This document shows, one piece after another, positions 1 to 10,661 of a DNA stretch of 64,000 bases (its first letter is position 1; the number at the start of each line of letters is the position of its first letter). The notes under the pieces were generated by a model. It saw nothing but the letters and a program-made list of their open reading frames with translations, did no database searches and had not been told where the DNA came from. The stretch is from Kangiella sp. HZ709 (GTDB lineage: Bacteria; Pseudomonadota; Gammaproteobacteria; Enterobacterales; Kangiellaceae), in assembly GCF_009674675.1 (NCBI RefSeq), contig NZ_WKJC01000001.1, forward strand, positions 434,001 to 498,000, read 5' to 3'. A program made the position numbers and the translations under genes.

Positions 1-2
1 TC

Positions 3-521
3 ATTAAATCGGTTGGTGGTGCTCCCTTAGTCGTCAAAATCATTGAGTCAACTCACGGGAATGGCGTCGTATTGGCTGAAACCAACAAAGCTGCTGAAGC
101 TTTAATCAATGCATTTCGCAGTTTAAGTGCGGATTTCTTAGTGCAAGAATTTATCAAAGAAGCCAGTGGTTCAGATATTCGTTGTTTTGTGGTTGGCGAT
201 AGAGTTATAGCCGCAATGCAGCGAACCGCAGAAGAAGGCGAATTTCGTTCTAACTTACATCGCGGTGGTGAGGCGACTCTGATCAAATTAAAGCCTGAAG
301 AGAGAGCTTTAGCGGTACGCGCAGCTAAAGTGATGGGCTTAGATGTAGCTGGCGTTGATCTGATACGCTCAGCTCATGGTCCATTGGTGATCGAAGTAAA
401 CTCTTCGCCAGGTATTGAAGGCATTGAAAAATCAACCGGCAAAGATGTAGCGGATGCCATTATTAAATATATAGAAAAGGATGCTTTAAAAGGCCCAAAC
501 AAACCTAAGGGTAAAGGTTAA
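3..521 (+). CDS. rimK: Ribosomal protein S6--L-glutamate ligase RimK, 3' part (5' end outside window)
   Basis: RimK is an ATP-grasp ligase that adds glutamates to the C-terminus of ribosomal protein S6. The frame is open from base 3, so the gene begins before the window; only about the last 172 residues are present. Family-typical stretches visible are VGGAPLVVK at the left edge, an [20 protein letters not shown] segment, and the metal/ATP-binding end [14 protein letters not shown]. The C-terminal tail is short and Lys-rich. Its TAA stop shares one base with the ATG of the next gene (TAATG), so the two are very likely translationally coupled. The TTG at 72 is an internal codon, not the start, because the conserved sequence continues upstream of it. 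Confidence 0.93.
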   Translation: MKSVGGAPLVVKIIESTHGNGVVLAETNKAAEALINAFRSLSADFLVQEFIKEASGSDIRCFVVGDRVIAAMQRTAEEGEFRSNLHRGGEATLIKLKPEERALAVRAAKVMGLDVAGVDLIRSAHGPLVIEVNSSPGIEGIEKSTGKDVADAIIKYIEKDALKGPNKPKGKG

Positions 522-943
522 TGTTAACTGTTGGTTGGTGTGAACTTGCAACTTTAAGCGAATTGGGTATTTTCAATTTACCTGTGAAGATCGATACCGG
601 CGCAAAAACCTCAAGTATTCATGCGGTTAATATCGAAACTTTTCAAAAAGAAGAAGAGCTTTGGGTTCGCTTTAATACGACTGACACTTCTGAAGCCATT
701 AAAGTTATTGAAGCACCTGTTTTTGACCAAAGAGACATCACTAGCTCTAATGGCATTACTGAGACTCGTTTTGTTATAAAAACCTCACTTCAAATGGCCA
801 ACCAGTCTTGGTCTATAGAGTTGACTCTTGCTGATCGTTCTAAAATGAGATTTAAAATGTTGTTAGGGCGAAAAGCTATGGACAACATCCAAGTAATACC
901 GTCTAAAAAGTGCTTACTAAAAAACGTAAATATAAATAGATAA
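521..943 (+). CDS. rimB: RimB-like retropepsin-fold protease (PF05618, 'ATP-dependent zinc protease' family)
   Basis: A 140-residue protein of the PF05618 family. Its N-terminal half has the retropepsin-like active-site motif KIDTGAKTSSIHA (about residues 23-35), and GRKAM near the end is also typical of the family. In Pseudomonas a family member encoded with rimK, called RimB, has been reported to trim the glutamate tails that RimK adds to S6; the one-base overlap with rimK here supports the same writer/eraser pairing, but that function is inferred. No signal peptide is visible, in line with action in the cytoplasm. Its 3' end overlaps the convergent hemolysin III gene by 27 bp. Confidence 0.85.
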   Translation: MLTVGWCELATLSELGIFNLPVKIDTGAKTSSIHAVNIETFQKEEELWVRFNTTDTSEAIKVIEAPVFDQRDITSSNGITETRFVIKTSLQMANQSWSIELTLADRSKMRFKMLLGRKAMDNIQVIPSKKCLLKNVNINR

Positions 944-1597
944 AAAGTGGCAAACCGCCCCGCCTAATACGAATAGGTGCCATATGGCATGATTATAAGG
1001 AATTTTTCCATCAGCAGCATAAAAGATTGTGCCGAAGGTATAACTTAAACCACCTGCTAATAATAACCAAAGACCACCGGCAGGTACCTTCTCTAGCATC
1101 TCAAAGATTGCAATAACGACAATCCAGCCCATCAAAATATAAGCAATTAATGATGCTTTAGGAAACCGATGTTTAAACTTTAACTTAAAGATAATACCGG
1201 CAACGGCCAACAGCCAAATCACTCCAAACAACCACCAGCCCCAAGCGCCATTTAAACTAATTAATAAATATGGCGTATAAGTTCCAGCAATAAGAGTATA
1301 AATCGCGCAATGATCTAAAGTTTTAAATATTTTCTTAACTTTGGCAGAACGAAACGAATGGTATAAGGTTGATGAGGTAAAAAGGATAATTAAACTGATA
1401 CCGTAAACAATACCTGATGCCAGCTTCCAACCATCATCTGCGATCATAATCATCATGGTCAAAGCCGCAACGCCCAAAAAAGCACCAAGCGCGTGACTAA
1501 TAGAGTTAGCTACTTCTTCGCCATGACTATATTGGTAATCATCGTCGTAAATATCAAACGACGGCTCTTCAATATTTTCCGTTATTGTTTCAGTCAT
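917..1597 (-). CDS. trhA: Hemolysin III / TrhA family membrane protein (PAQR superfamily)
   Basis: A 226-residue polytopic membrane protein with about seven hydrophobic segments. Family signatures are NSISHALGAFLG (early His), STLYHSFRSAKVKKIFKTLDH with HCAIYTLIAGTYTPY in the middle, and a late AIWHLFVLGGAVCHF segment; these conserved His residues form the putative metal site of the PAQR fold. A roughly 25-residue acidic N-terminal tail precedes the first membrane segment. E. coli TrhA (YqfA) has been linked to membrane energetics; the older 'hemolysin' label is not a safe function. It is convergent with rimB and overlaps its last 27 bp, so the final residues are encoded opposite another gene. 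Start ATG at 1597; the Shine-Dalgarno is weak. Confidence 0.88.
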   Translation of the reverse strand: MTETITENIEEPSFDIYDDDYQYSHGEEVANSISHALGAFLGVAALTMMIMIADDGWKLASGIVYGISLIILFTSSTLYHSFRSAKVKKIFKTLDHCAIYTLIAGTYTPYLLISLNGAWGWWLFGVIWLLAVAGIIFKLKFKHRFPKASLIAYILMGWIVVIAIFEMLEKVPAGGLWLLLAGGLSYTFGTIFYAADGKIPYNHAIWHLFVLGGAVCHFLSIYIYVF

Positions 1598-1725
1598 TGG
1601 TATCAGTGGTGTTTAACAGGAATGGATAGATTCTAGCAACTTATAATAGAAATTACTCTGGTTGTTTTCTATTTTATTAAAATAAATAAGGAAGTGAGAT
1701 AGGTGTATAGCTTTGAATAGAAAGC

Positions 1726-2700
1726 TTATTCATCTTCATAAAAACAATAAGTGTTTTTTCCATTATTTTTTGCTGAATACATGGCCCTATCTGCAAGCTT
1801 AATCAGCTTTCTAGGGCTTTGAGCGCTTCTTGGATAAAAGGAAATTCCGATAGATAAAGAAGCTATCATTTGTTCGTTAGCAATATTAAATCCATTAGAC
1901 AAGTCTTGGTATATTCTTTCTATAACGTTTAGTACTAATTCCTTTTTGTCGACATTATCCAAAATGACTACAAACTCATCGCCACTTAGCCTTACTAAGG
2001 TATCAGGAACCCTAAGCGAGTTTCGAATGCAAGTTGAAAAATTGACTAGAAACTCATCGCCTGTTGCGTGCCCATAATTATCATTGATTTGTTTAAAATC
2101 ATCTAAATCTAAAAACAAGAGTGCAAAGGTTTTATGGGGATAAGACTCAAGGTCAGTTAATTTATCTAACTTCTGGAATAAGTAAGTTCTGTTAGGGAGT
2201 TGAGTTAAGGAGTCATGAAGAGATCGATAAGTAGCAATTCGCTCTTGAGTTTTATGCTCTGTGATATCAGAAACGGACCAAACGATGCCTTCTATTAAAC
2301 TATCTCTTAATACAGCTTCAGAGGTACAAAAAAGAACCTTGCCATCTTTAGTTTCTAATACAAGTTGCTGCGGCTCATAATAATCCTTGATAGGAAGCAG
2401 AAAAACCCGCTCCATATCCTTAGCATTTTTTAAAATACGATTAGCGTAAACTAACATTTCTCTAAAGTCAGGCATGTCGTCTTCATCTAGAGTTATATCT
2501 AAAATTTGCAGAATTTTTTTATTAAAACACCGAATAGTTCCGCCTAATCCAAGGTAAAATATTCCAATAGATGTATTATTAAATGCATCTTTCAGTACAT
2601 CACCTTTTGCGCAACTAGGTTCTTTAACTGCAGAACCTATAATCTCGACCTGTAAATTATCCTTAATATGACGCCCCATATGATTGAACCCCAACCGCAT
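1726..2700 (-). CDS. PAS-GGDEF diguanylate cyclase with intact I-site
   Basis: A 324-residue cytoplasmic protein. Residues about 40-155 look like a PAS sensor (TSIGIFYLGLGGTIRCFNKK through VWSVSDITEHK), followed by a GGDEF domain from about residue 160 (SLHDSLTQLPNRTYL). The active-site loop is SGDEF (residues 239-243) rather than GGDEF, a substitution found in many active cyclases. RVPD (230-233), five residues before it, matches the RxxD inhibitory c-di-GMP site, so product feedback is likely. The PAS ligand cannot be told from sequence. The gene seems monocistronic; a 27-bp tandem duplication lies just upstream. ATG at 2700 is the annotated start; an in-frame ATG at 2679 is possible because neither has a strong ribosome site. 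Confidence 0.88.
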   Translation of the reverse strand: MRLGFNHMGRHIKDNLQVEIIGSAVKEPSCAKGDVLKDAFNNTSIGIFYLGLGGTIRCFNKKILQILDITLDEDDMPDFREMLVYANRILKNAKDMERVFLLPIKDYYEPQQLVLETKDGKVLFCTSEAVLRDSLIEGIVWSVSDITEHKTQERIATYRSLHDSLTQLPNRTYLFQKLDKLTDLESYPHKTFALLFLDLDDFKQINDNYGHATGDEFLVNFSTCIRNSLRVPDTLVRLSGDEFVVILDNVDKKELVLNVIERIYQDLSNGFNIANEQMIASLSIGISFYPRSAQSPRKLIKLADRAMYSAKNNGKNTYCFYEDE

Positions 2701-2747
2701 CTATTAAACACAATAAAACATGTTTAAAACTTATACAGTCAGTTTAC

Positions 2748-2800
2748 AATGCAAATATGACTTGTCAAACAATCAATGCAAATATGACTTGTTAAACAAT
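2748..2800. repeat. Two-copy 27-bp tandem repeat upstream of the PAS-GGDEF gene
   Basis: Copies at 2748-2773 and 2775-2800 match at 25 of 26 positions (one C/T difference) with a 27-bp period. Both contain AATGCAAATATGACT. The same 15-mer occurs once more near 12396-12410, upstream of csrA. The repeat lies 48-100 bp before the start of the GGDEF gene, where a promoter or operator would be expected. Role unknown. Confidence 0.8.
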
Positions 2801-2869
2801 TAAGTAAAAAATTGATTATTTCCTTATTATTTAGATAATTAGCGTGCAAACTTAAAGCAAAGTCTTCAT

Positions 2870-4903
<2,034 letters not shown>

Positions 4904-5156
4904 TTATCCGCCCATTCGTTATCTACAAACACTTGTTTTTCATGAGTTTACTGGTATAACCAGTAGCTATCAAGCTCATTCCATAGTTTTGAAGTCCTAA
5001 AGAATAAAGTTTGTAATATTTAATTACAAATTGCTGTGAAATTGACTGTTTTAGAAATGAAGTATTAACATCCCTATGGTTTAATATTCATTGAACATTG
5101 GACAACAGTCCTTAAAAACTGTTGTCTGTTATTTTTATAACTAGAAGGATAAATTT

Positions 5157-7031
5157 GTGGCTCAACCAACTTCAATGATAGGTAAATTCTTTTACCGTAT
5201 TTGGAAAACAATCGATGTAGCTGGTCGTTTATTAATCGGCTTGCTCGCTATTTTTGCCTTTGTTTTCTTGATCCGTGGCTGTGTTAAAGGTCCAGACCTG
5301 CCAACTTTTGATAAAGGCTCTGCTTTAATTCTTGCACCAAATGGTGTTTTGCAAGAGCAACTGACACATACCGACCCAATCCAAGAGATCATTAATGAGG
5401 CTCAAGGAAGTCCGATTGTAGAAACTTCAGTTGGTGATATCGTCGATGCGCTTGAGTACGCAAAAAATGATGACAAAATTAAAGTCTTAGTTTTAGCCCC
5501 AGGTGCCTTACAAGGTGCTTATGGAGGTATTTCTAAATATCAAGACGTGCGCAAAGCTTTGGCGGACTTTAAAACCAGTGGTAAAAAAATCATCGCTAAC
5601 GCCGATAATTATTCACAAGCACAATATTACTTAGCTTCTATGGCAGATGAGATTTATATGAATCCGCAAGGCATGATGATGCTTGAAGGTATGGGGCGTT
5701 ACCGTACATATTACAAAAGCGCGATTGATAATGTTGGTGTAAAAATCAATTTGTTCCGCGTAGGCACTTTCAAGTCAGCTATGGAGCCTTACATCCGCGA
5801 TTCTATGTCTGAAGCCGCTAAAGAAGCTAACTTGGAATGGTTAGGCGATTTATGGTCAGCCATGAAATCTGAAATTGCTCAATCGCGTGGTATCAATGAA
5901 GCAAAGCTGGATAACTTTATTAATAACTTCCCTGAGTTACTTACCGCCGCAAATGGTAATGCCGGTAAACTGACATTAGAGCAAGGCTTTGTTGATAAGC
6001 TTATGACGCGTGGCGACTTCCGCAAGTATATGACGGAATTAGTAGGTATGAATGAAAAGAAAACAACCTACAAAAATATTCATTTCAAAAGCTATTTAAA
6101 AGCCAAGCGTCCAATTATTGAGTTGCCGGTTGGTGGTAAAAACCAAATTGCAGTGATTGTTGCTAAAGGTAGTATTGTCGACGGTTCACAAAGAGAAGGC
6201 ACTATTGGTGGCGATTCCACAGCTAAACTGATTCGCAAAGCTCGTATGGACGACAAAGTTAAAGCGATTGTCTTACGTGTAGACAGCCCTGGTGGTAGTG
6301 CTTTTGCTTCAGAAGTGATTCGGGCTGAATTAGAACGTGCACAAGACGAAGGCAAGATAGTTGTAGCTTCTATGGGTGGTATGGCTGCATCAGGTGGTTA
6401 CTGGATTTCTGCAACCGCAGATGAGATTTGGGCTCAACCTACAACAATTACTGGCTCAATTGGTATTTTTGGTATGATCCCGACTTTCCAAGATCCTGCG
6501 AATAAACTCGGTGTTTTTGTTGATGGTGTGGGCACTACTAAATTTGCAAATGCAATCAACCCACTTCAAGATCTGTCTCCTGAAGTAAGGAGCGTTATCC
6601 AAAACATGATTGAAAATGGCTACGATGAATTCTTAGCGCTAGTAGCTCGCGGACGTAACATGACAGTTGAGCAAGTTGACCAAATCGCCCAGGGCCGTGT
6701 TTGGTCAGGTATCGATGCTAAACGTTTAGGTCTAGTAGATGAGCTTGGTGGTTTAGAACAAGCCATTGAGTCAGCTGCTAAACTTGCTAATGTTGAAGAT
6801 TACTCTGTTAAACAGTTTAAGCGTGAGCTTACTGAAAAAGAAATTTTCATGAAAAATTTATTAGACAATGCTGAACTAACGGGATCGTTACAAGCGTTAG
6901 GTTCTGCTGACGTTAAAACCAATCCTATGATTCAAGCTTTGACAAATGAAGTTAAACAAATCATTAACTCATTCAGTCAATTCAATGATCCAAATCATGC
7001 CTACGTTCACTGTATGTGTGAGATAGACTAA
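5157..7031 (+). CDS. sppA: Signal peptide peptidase SppA (protease IV), long form
   Basis: A 624-residue membrane-anchored serine protease that degrades cleaved signal peptides at the periplasmic side of the inner membrane. One N-terminal transmembrane segment (about residues 21-41) is followed by two tandem S49 domains. By position, the catalytic Lys is K206 in GTFKSAMEP of the first domain and the nucleophile is S412 in GMAASGGYW of the second, matching the Lys/Ser dyad of E. coli SppA. The start is GTG at 5157, chosen because AGAAGGA lies seven bases before it and the hydrophobic anchor follows at the right distance. An 11-bp terminator follows at 7041. Confidence 0.95.
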   Translation: MAQPTSMIGKFFYRIWKTIDVAGRLLIGLLAIFAFVFLIRGCVKGPDLPTFDKGSALILAPNGVLQEQLTHTDPIQEIINEAQGSPIVETSVGDIVDALEYAKNDDKIKVLVLAPGALQGAYGGISKYQDVRKALADFKTSGKKIIANADNYSQAQYYLASMADEIYMNPQGMMMLEGMGRYRTYYKSAIDNVGVKINLFRVGTFKSAMEPYIRDSMSEAAKEANLEWLGDLWSAMKSEIAQSRGINEAKLDNFINNFPELLTAANGNAGKLTLEQGFVDKLMTRGDFRKYMTELVGMNEKKTTYKNIHFKSYLKAKRPIIELPVGGKNQIAVIVAKGSIVDGSQREGTIGGDSTAKLIRKARMDDKVKAIVLRVDSPGGSAFASEVIRAELERAQDEGKIVVASMGGMAASGGYWISATADEIWAQPTTITGSIGIFGMIPTFQDPANKLGVFVDGVGTTKFANAINPLQDLSPEVRSVIQNMIENGYDEFLALVARGRNMTVEQVDQIAQGRVWSGIDAKRLGLVDELGGLEQAIESAAKLANVEDYSVKQFKRELTEKEIFMKNLLDNAELTGSLQALGSADVKTNPMIQALTNEVKQIINSFSQFNDPNHAYVHCMCEID

Positions 7032-7040
7032 GTATCAATT

Positions 7041-7068
7041 AAAAGGCGACCTTTGGTCGCCTTTTCCT
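7041..7068 (+). terminator. Rho-independent terminator of sppA
   Basis: Perfect 11-bp stem AAAAGGCGACC / GGTCGCCTTTT (7041-7051 with 7055-7065), loop TTT, starting ten bases after the sppA stop. The stem supplies its own U-rich 3' side. Confidence 0.88.
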
Positions 7069-7194
7069 TATCTATTTTTCAGTCTTAGTCCTCTGCCTTT
7101 ATCTTTGCTTAACTCCAATTAGGTAGTTTTAAAACCTTTTTATATTAAAACATTCTCGCTATACTTGCAGCCATAAAATAAAATCCGACTCGCT

Positions 7195-8214
7195 ATGGCA
7201 AATTCTAAAAAAGTTTATATCGCTTACACAGGTGGCACCATTGGCATGAAACCTAGTAACAACGGTTTTATTCCACAAAATGGTTTTTTAGAACAGACAC
7301 TAGCTAGTTTCCCCGAATTTAATCATAAGCAGATGCCGCAAATCACCATTCATGATTATGCCGAACCAATCGACTCAGCAAATATGTCTCCTGAAGATTG
7401 GTATCTTATTGCAAAAGATATAGAAAAAAACTATCACCACTATGATGGTTTTGTGGTACTCCATGGCACTGACACTATGGCCTACACAGCCTCGGCTCTA
7501 TCCTTCATGCTCGAAGGTTTACAAAAACCAGTCATTATTACCGGTTCACAAATTCCGCTGACGCAGTTAAGAACTGATGCCAGAGATAATATTATTAATG
7601 CCATTTATCTTGCGGCGAATTACCCTATTCCTGAAGTTAGTTTATTTTTTCATGACCATTTACATCGAGGAAATCGTTGCACTAAAACTGATGCTGATGG
7701 CTTTGCTGCTTTTTCTTCTCCAAATATTCCACCTATTGCCAGTATTGGTAGCAAAATAAAAGTTAGGGATCATCTAATATTTAAGCAACATCGAACTGAA
7801 CTGAACGTACAAAGATTTAGTTCACCAAAAATAGCCATCTTAACTTTATTCCCAGGTATCTCTGCTGAGTTTGTCAGTGACTTTTTGGCTCAACCAAATT
7901 TGGATGGTGTGGTTCTACAAAGCTATGGTATGGGTAACGCGCCTATCAACAATCAACCTTTAATCGAAGCGCTGAAAGAGGCTTGCGACAAAGGCATGGT
8001 AATAGTCAACTGTACTCAATGCTTGCAAGGTAGCGTTAATATGAGCACCTATGAGACAGGAAAAATTTTAATTGATGCTGGCGTTATTTCTGGTTTTGAT
8101 ATGACCACCGAAGCGGCCCTAGCTAAGCTCTACTATTTATTTAGTCGCGATCTCAACATTGAGTTAGTGCGTGAAAAAATGATTACTAACCTCCGTGGCG
8201 AATTGACTATTTAA
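7195..8214 (+). CDS. ansA: L-asparaginase, type I (cytoplasmic)
   Basis: A 339-residue enzyme hydrolysing L-asparagine to aspartate and ammonia. The two asparaginase signatures are present: YIAYTGGTIGM with nucleophile T12, and VVLHGTDTMAYTAS with T92-D93. There is no signal peptide, and the length (E. coli AnsA 338) fits the cytoplasmic low-affinity type I enzyme rather than periplasmic AnsB. Late DMTTEAALAKLYYLFS is also typical of AnsA. It stands alone between sppA and a SOUL protein gene. ATG at 7195 has no clear Shine-Dalgarno, but the conserved N-terminal beta strand begins only six residues in, so the start is secure. Confidence 0.94.
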   Translation: MANSKKVYIAYTGGTIGMKPSNNGFIPQNGFLEQTLASFPEFNHKQMPQITIHDYAEPIDSANMSPEDWYLIAKDIEKNYHHYDGFVVLHGTDTMAYTASALSFMLEGLQKPVIITGSQIPLTQLRTDARDNIINAIYLAANYPIPEVSLFFHDHLHRGNRCTKTDADGFAAFSSPNIPPIASIGSKIKVRDHLIFKQHRTELNVQRFSSPKIAILTLFPGISAEFVSDFLAQPNLDGVVLQSYGMGNAPINNQPLIEALKEACDKGMVIVNCTQCLQGSVNMSTYETGKILIDAGVISGFDMTTEAALAKLYYLFSRDLNIELVREKMITNLRGELTI

Positions 8215-8314
8215 TACTGTTAAAAAACTCCCCGTTTACATTTTCTTCACCTTCACTTCTCAGCAAATTCACGAGCCAATGATTATCATAAGTTTTTTAG
8301 CAGAGGATAAAGCT

Positions 8315-8902
8315 ATGTTTAAAAAACTCATCATTTCTAGTCTCGCCCTATTGGTGTCGTTACTATCAAATAACGCTATGGCCATTGAAGAACCCAAATA
8401 TAAAGTTTTAAAAACTGCTGAAGATTCCAGCGAAAACTGGGAGTTAAGGCACTATGAAAGTTTTAATATTGCTAAGGTTTACGTTAAGGCTGGAGAAAAC
8501 AACGCTAGCAGTTATGGCTTTAGACCTTTAGCTAATTATATTTTTGGCGGCAATGACGAATCAAAAAAAATGGCCATGACAGCTCCGGTAATGCAGCAAT
8601 CTATTGATGATAATTTGCACCAAATTTCTTTTGTGATGCCAGAGAAATTTAATCTTGAAGACTTACCCAAACCTGATAATCAAAAAGTTAAGATAGAACA
8701 ATACCCTGAGTCAAAATTTTTAGTGGTGCGTTTTTCTGGGGGTTGGTCTGCAAAGAAATGGAAAAAAAGAGCACTAAAGCTACAAGAACAAGCGGAGAAA
8801 AACAATTTTGAGGTTTTATCCACACCTATCTATGCAAGATATAACGATCCATGGACACCAAGTTTTTTTAGAAGAAACGAAATTTTAATTGCCGTGAAGT
8901 AA
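8315..8902 (+). CDS. Secreted SOUL-family heme-binding-like protein
   Basis: The mature part is a SOUL/HBP domain: WELRHYESFNIAKVYV, GFRPLANYIFGGN, then KMAMTAPVMQQ, a strongly conserved SOUL signature, and a late ARYNDPWTPSFFRRNEILI. I place the start at ATG 8315, not the in-frame ATG at 8279, because AGAGGA lies seven bases before it and the protein then opens with a clean signal peptide (MFKKLIISSLALLVSLL..., cleavage after AMA). This gives 195 residues, exported to the periplasm. The family is named for heme or porphyrin binding in vertebrates; the bacterial role is unproven. Confidence 0.88.
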   Translation: MFKKLIISSLALLVSLLSNNAMAIEEPKYKVLKTAEDSSENWELRHYESFNIAKVYVKAGENNASSYGFRPLANYIFGGNDESKKMAMTAPVMQQSIDDNLHQISFVMPEKFNLEDLPKPDNQKVKIEQYPESKFLVVRFSGGWSAKKWKKRALKLQEQAEKNNFEVLSTPIYARYNDPWTPSFFRRNEILIAVK

Positions 8903-8905
8903 ACC

Positions 8906-8935
8906 AAGTAAGCTTTTTAATAAAAGCTTACTTTA
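8906..8935. terminator. Bidirectional terminator between SOUL gene and convergent dehydrogenase gene
   Basis: A 12-bp perfect stem AAGTAAGCTTTT / AAAAGCTTACTT (8906-8917 with 8922-8933), loop TAAT, sits between the two convergent stops (8902 and 8942). T-rich sequence on both sides lets it work in either direction. Confidence 0.75.
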
Positions 8936-8941
8936 ATTAAC

Positions 8942-10198
8942 TTATAGAAACTCTTTTAAATATTGATACTTTGGCGTTAGCTCACCTTTGTAAGTAATCA
9001 CCGCTTCTTTCAAATCATCCGGTAAGCCGCACTCGGCAAATGATTTGCTTAAATCCATTGCCATGATTTGCGGAGCATAGGTTTTTAACGCTTCTGAAAA
9101 ATCATTGGAAGCATCGATCGGTAATTCACAAGGCAAGTTATCGATTGACATGATCGTAATACCATCCCAAGAAATACCATCTTCTGATTCATCATTATCA
9201 ATATTATAAGTAAAGGCTGGAGTATCGATATCTGAAGCTTTAGTAGTGCATTCTAAGCTACCATTGATATCGCAAGAAATATCACCAATCACTAGCGGTA
9301 ACTTTTCCTTATGCTCGAGCATACGACCTTTATCTAAATGCTTAGGATATTTTTCTTCCCAATATGGCGTTTGTAATAAAATATTAAATTGCCCTAACAC
9401 TTGATCAAAAGAGCTTTGGTAGGCTTTAACTCCCTGCTCTACGAAATCATCCATATCAAACTCGCTGCCATCAATACGCTTATTAATATGACGAGAAGAA
9501 AGCACAGCGTAGAAACTACCATCAGGTAAGTTCCCTGCCAAGAAATCTTCAGCAGAAACTTTTGGCAAGCCTAACCATTCACACACTTCAATAGAACCTT
9601 TACCGACTTTACCCGTGCCAACCACTAGTGCTCGAATTGGCTCACCTTGTTGTAAATCATAAGTCGCTAAATGTTCTTTTAACTGTTCCACCGTGCCATA
9701 GTTATAAGTCATTTGAAGATTCGATAAGGGCGTTGAAAGCTCTTTTTGCTGTAACTTCTGACCAAGGATATGGAAACTATCTACTGCACCGGCAATACCT
9801 GCATAGCGGCCAAAAGCGATGGTTCTTTGACCTGTCGCTGGATCTACAATAGGTTCATAATCAAATAAGGTGGCTTCTTCATCTAAGAACTTTTGTAATA
9901 AAGGCATATTGTAGTCTTGACCTTTAATGGTATGCGAGAATGCCAAGTGAACTTGTCTGTGCCTAATTGAGTCGACTGGCGGTTCTTTGATCCCTAGAAC
10001 AAATTCTGCGTTATCTGGATGTGCTGGATACTTCACGCCAGCTTCTTGATACTCGCTATCCGAGAAAATTCGAATATCACAAGGCTCTAACTCTATCTCT
10101 AAGTCTTTGGCGACAAGCATCTCCACCGCTTCAGGTGTTAGTGGCGCTCGTTTTTCCCATTGGTTTTTGTGCTCTTTGCGAATAATCGTTTTTAACAT
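8942..10198 (-). CDS. Saccharopine dehydrogenase-like (lysine-ketoglutarate reductase type, AlaDH/PNT fold)
   Basis: A 418-residue protein starting IIRKEHKNQWEKRAPLTPEAVEML, the hallmark of the alanine dehydrogenase/PNT N-terminal domain in its lysine-ketoglutarate reductase branch. IVDPATGQRTIAFGRYAGIAGAVDSFH and a later dinucleotide-binding region ALVVGTGKVGKGSIEVCEWLG support NAD(P)H-dependent saccharopine formation or cleavage. The conserved GDISCDINGSLECTTKASDIDTP stretch typical of saccharopine dehydrogenases is present. No fused C-terminal saccharopine dehydrogenase half and no lysine-catabolic partner is adjacent, so the substrate is uncertain. The YeaC-like gene lies 11 bp upstream on the same strand and may share its transcript. 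Confidence 0.78.
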   Translation of the reverse strand: MLKTIIRKEHKNQWEKRAPLTPEAVEMLVAKDLEIELEPCDIRIFSDSEYQEAGVKYPAHPDNAEFVLGIKEPPVDSIRHRQVHLAFSHTIKGQDYNMPLLQKFLDEEATLFDYEPIVDPATGQRTIAFGRYAGIAGAVDSFHILGQKLQQKELSTPLSNLQMTYNYGTVEQLKEHLATYDLQQGEPIRALVVGTGKVGKGSIEVCEWLGLPKVSAEDFLAGNLPDGSFYAVLSSRHINKRIDGSEFDMDDFVEQGVKAYQSSFDQVLGQFNILLQTPYWEEKYPKHLDKGRMLEHKEKLPLVIGDISCDINGSLECTTKASDIDTPAFTYNIDNDESEDGISWDGITIMSIDNLPCELPIDASNDFSEALKTYAPQIMAMDLSKSFAECGLPDDLKEAVITYKGELTPKYQYLKEFL

Positions 10199-10209
10199 GC
10201 GGACTCAGT

Positions 10210-10527
10210 CTATGATTCGTTATCGTCGGAAGTATCGGTTTTAATTGAAATGGATGATTCTATGCGATGTTTTTCAGTGCTAGAAAGGCCACTAAATTCA
10301 CTTCGTATTTTTTTGCCAGTGATCAGTTCACCCTCTTTAGATACCGTAAAAGGCTCGTCATTCTGCTCTGAGAATCGTGCTCGATAGAGCATGATAGCTT
10401 GAATACAGGACTCTTTTTGCTCAGGACTTAACTGCTGACCATCTGGCCACTTACCAGTTTCAACTGCTTCAGCAAAACGAGCAATCATATCAGGTGTCAG
10501 TGAGTCTATTAACTTTGAATAATCCAT
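10210..10527 (-). CDS. DUF1315 (YeaC-like) small protein
   Basis: A roughly 105-residue protein with the DUF1315 core: DSLTPDMIARFAEAVETGKWPDG followed by QLSPEQKESCIQAIMLYRARF. I start it at ATG 10527, giving MDYSKLIDSL, because family members begin with this helix; an in-frame ATG at 10551 would add eight residues not expected from homologs. No export signal. The function of the family is unknown. It lies 11 bp upstream of the saccharopine dehydrogenase-like gene. Confidence 0.8.
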   Translation of the reverse strand: MDYSKLIDSLTPDMIARFAEAVETGKWPDGQQLSPEQKESCIQAIMLYRARFSEQNDEPFTVSKEGELITGKKIRSEFSGLSSTEKHRIESSISIKTDTSDDNES

Positions 10528-10661
10528 AAAGAGTGATCCACGGAATAGCATCCACAGAAGTGTTTAAAACGACCTTTTTGAAAGTGGCGCAATTATGCTT
10601 TATTTTGTGCTGAGATTCCAGTCTGGCTGGTCAATTGAGCTCTTTCCAGACAAAATAAGAT

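Noticed and set aside
978-989. TGCCATATGGCA palindrome
   Set aside because: It is inside the trhA coding sequence and 12 bp long, so chance is sufficient.
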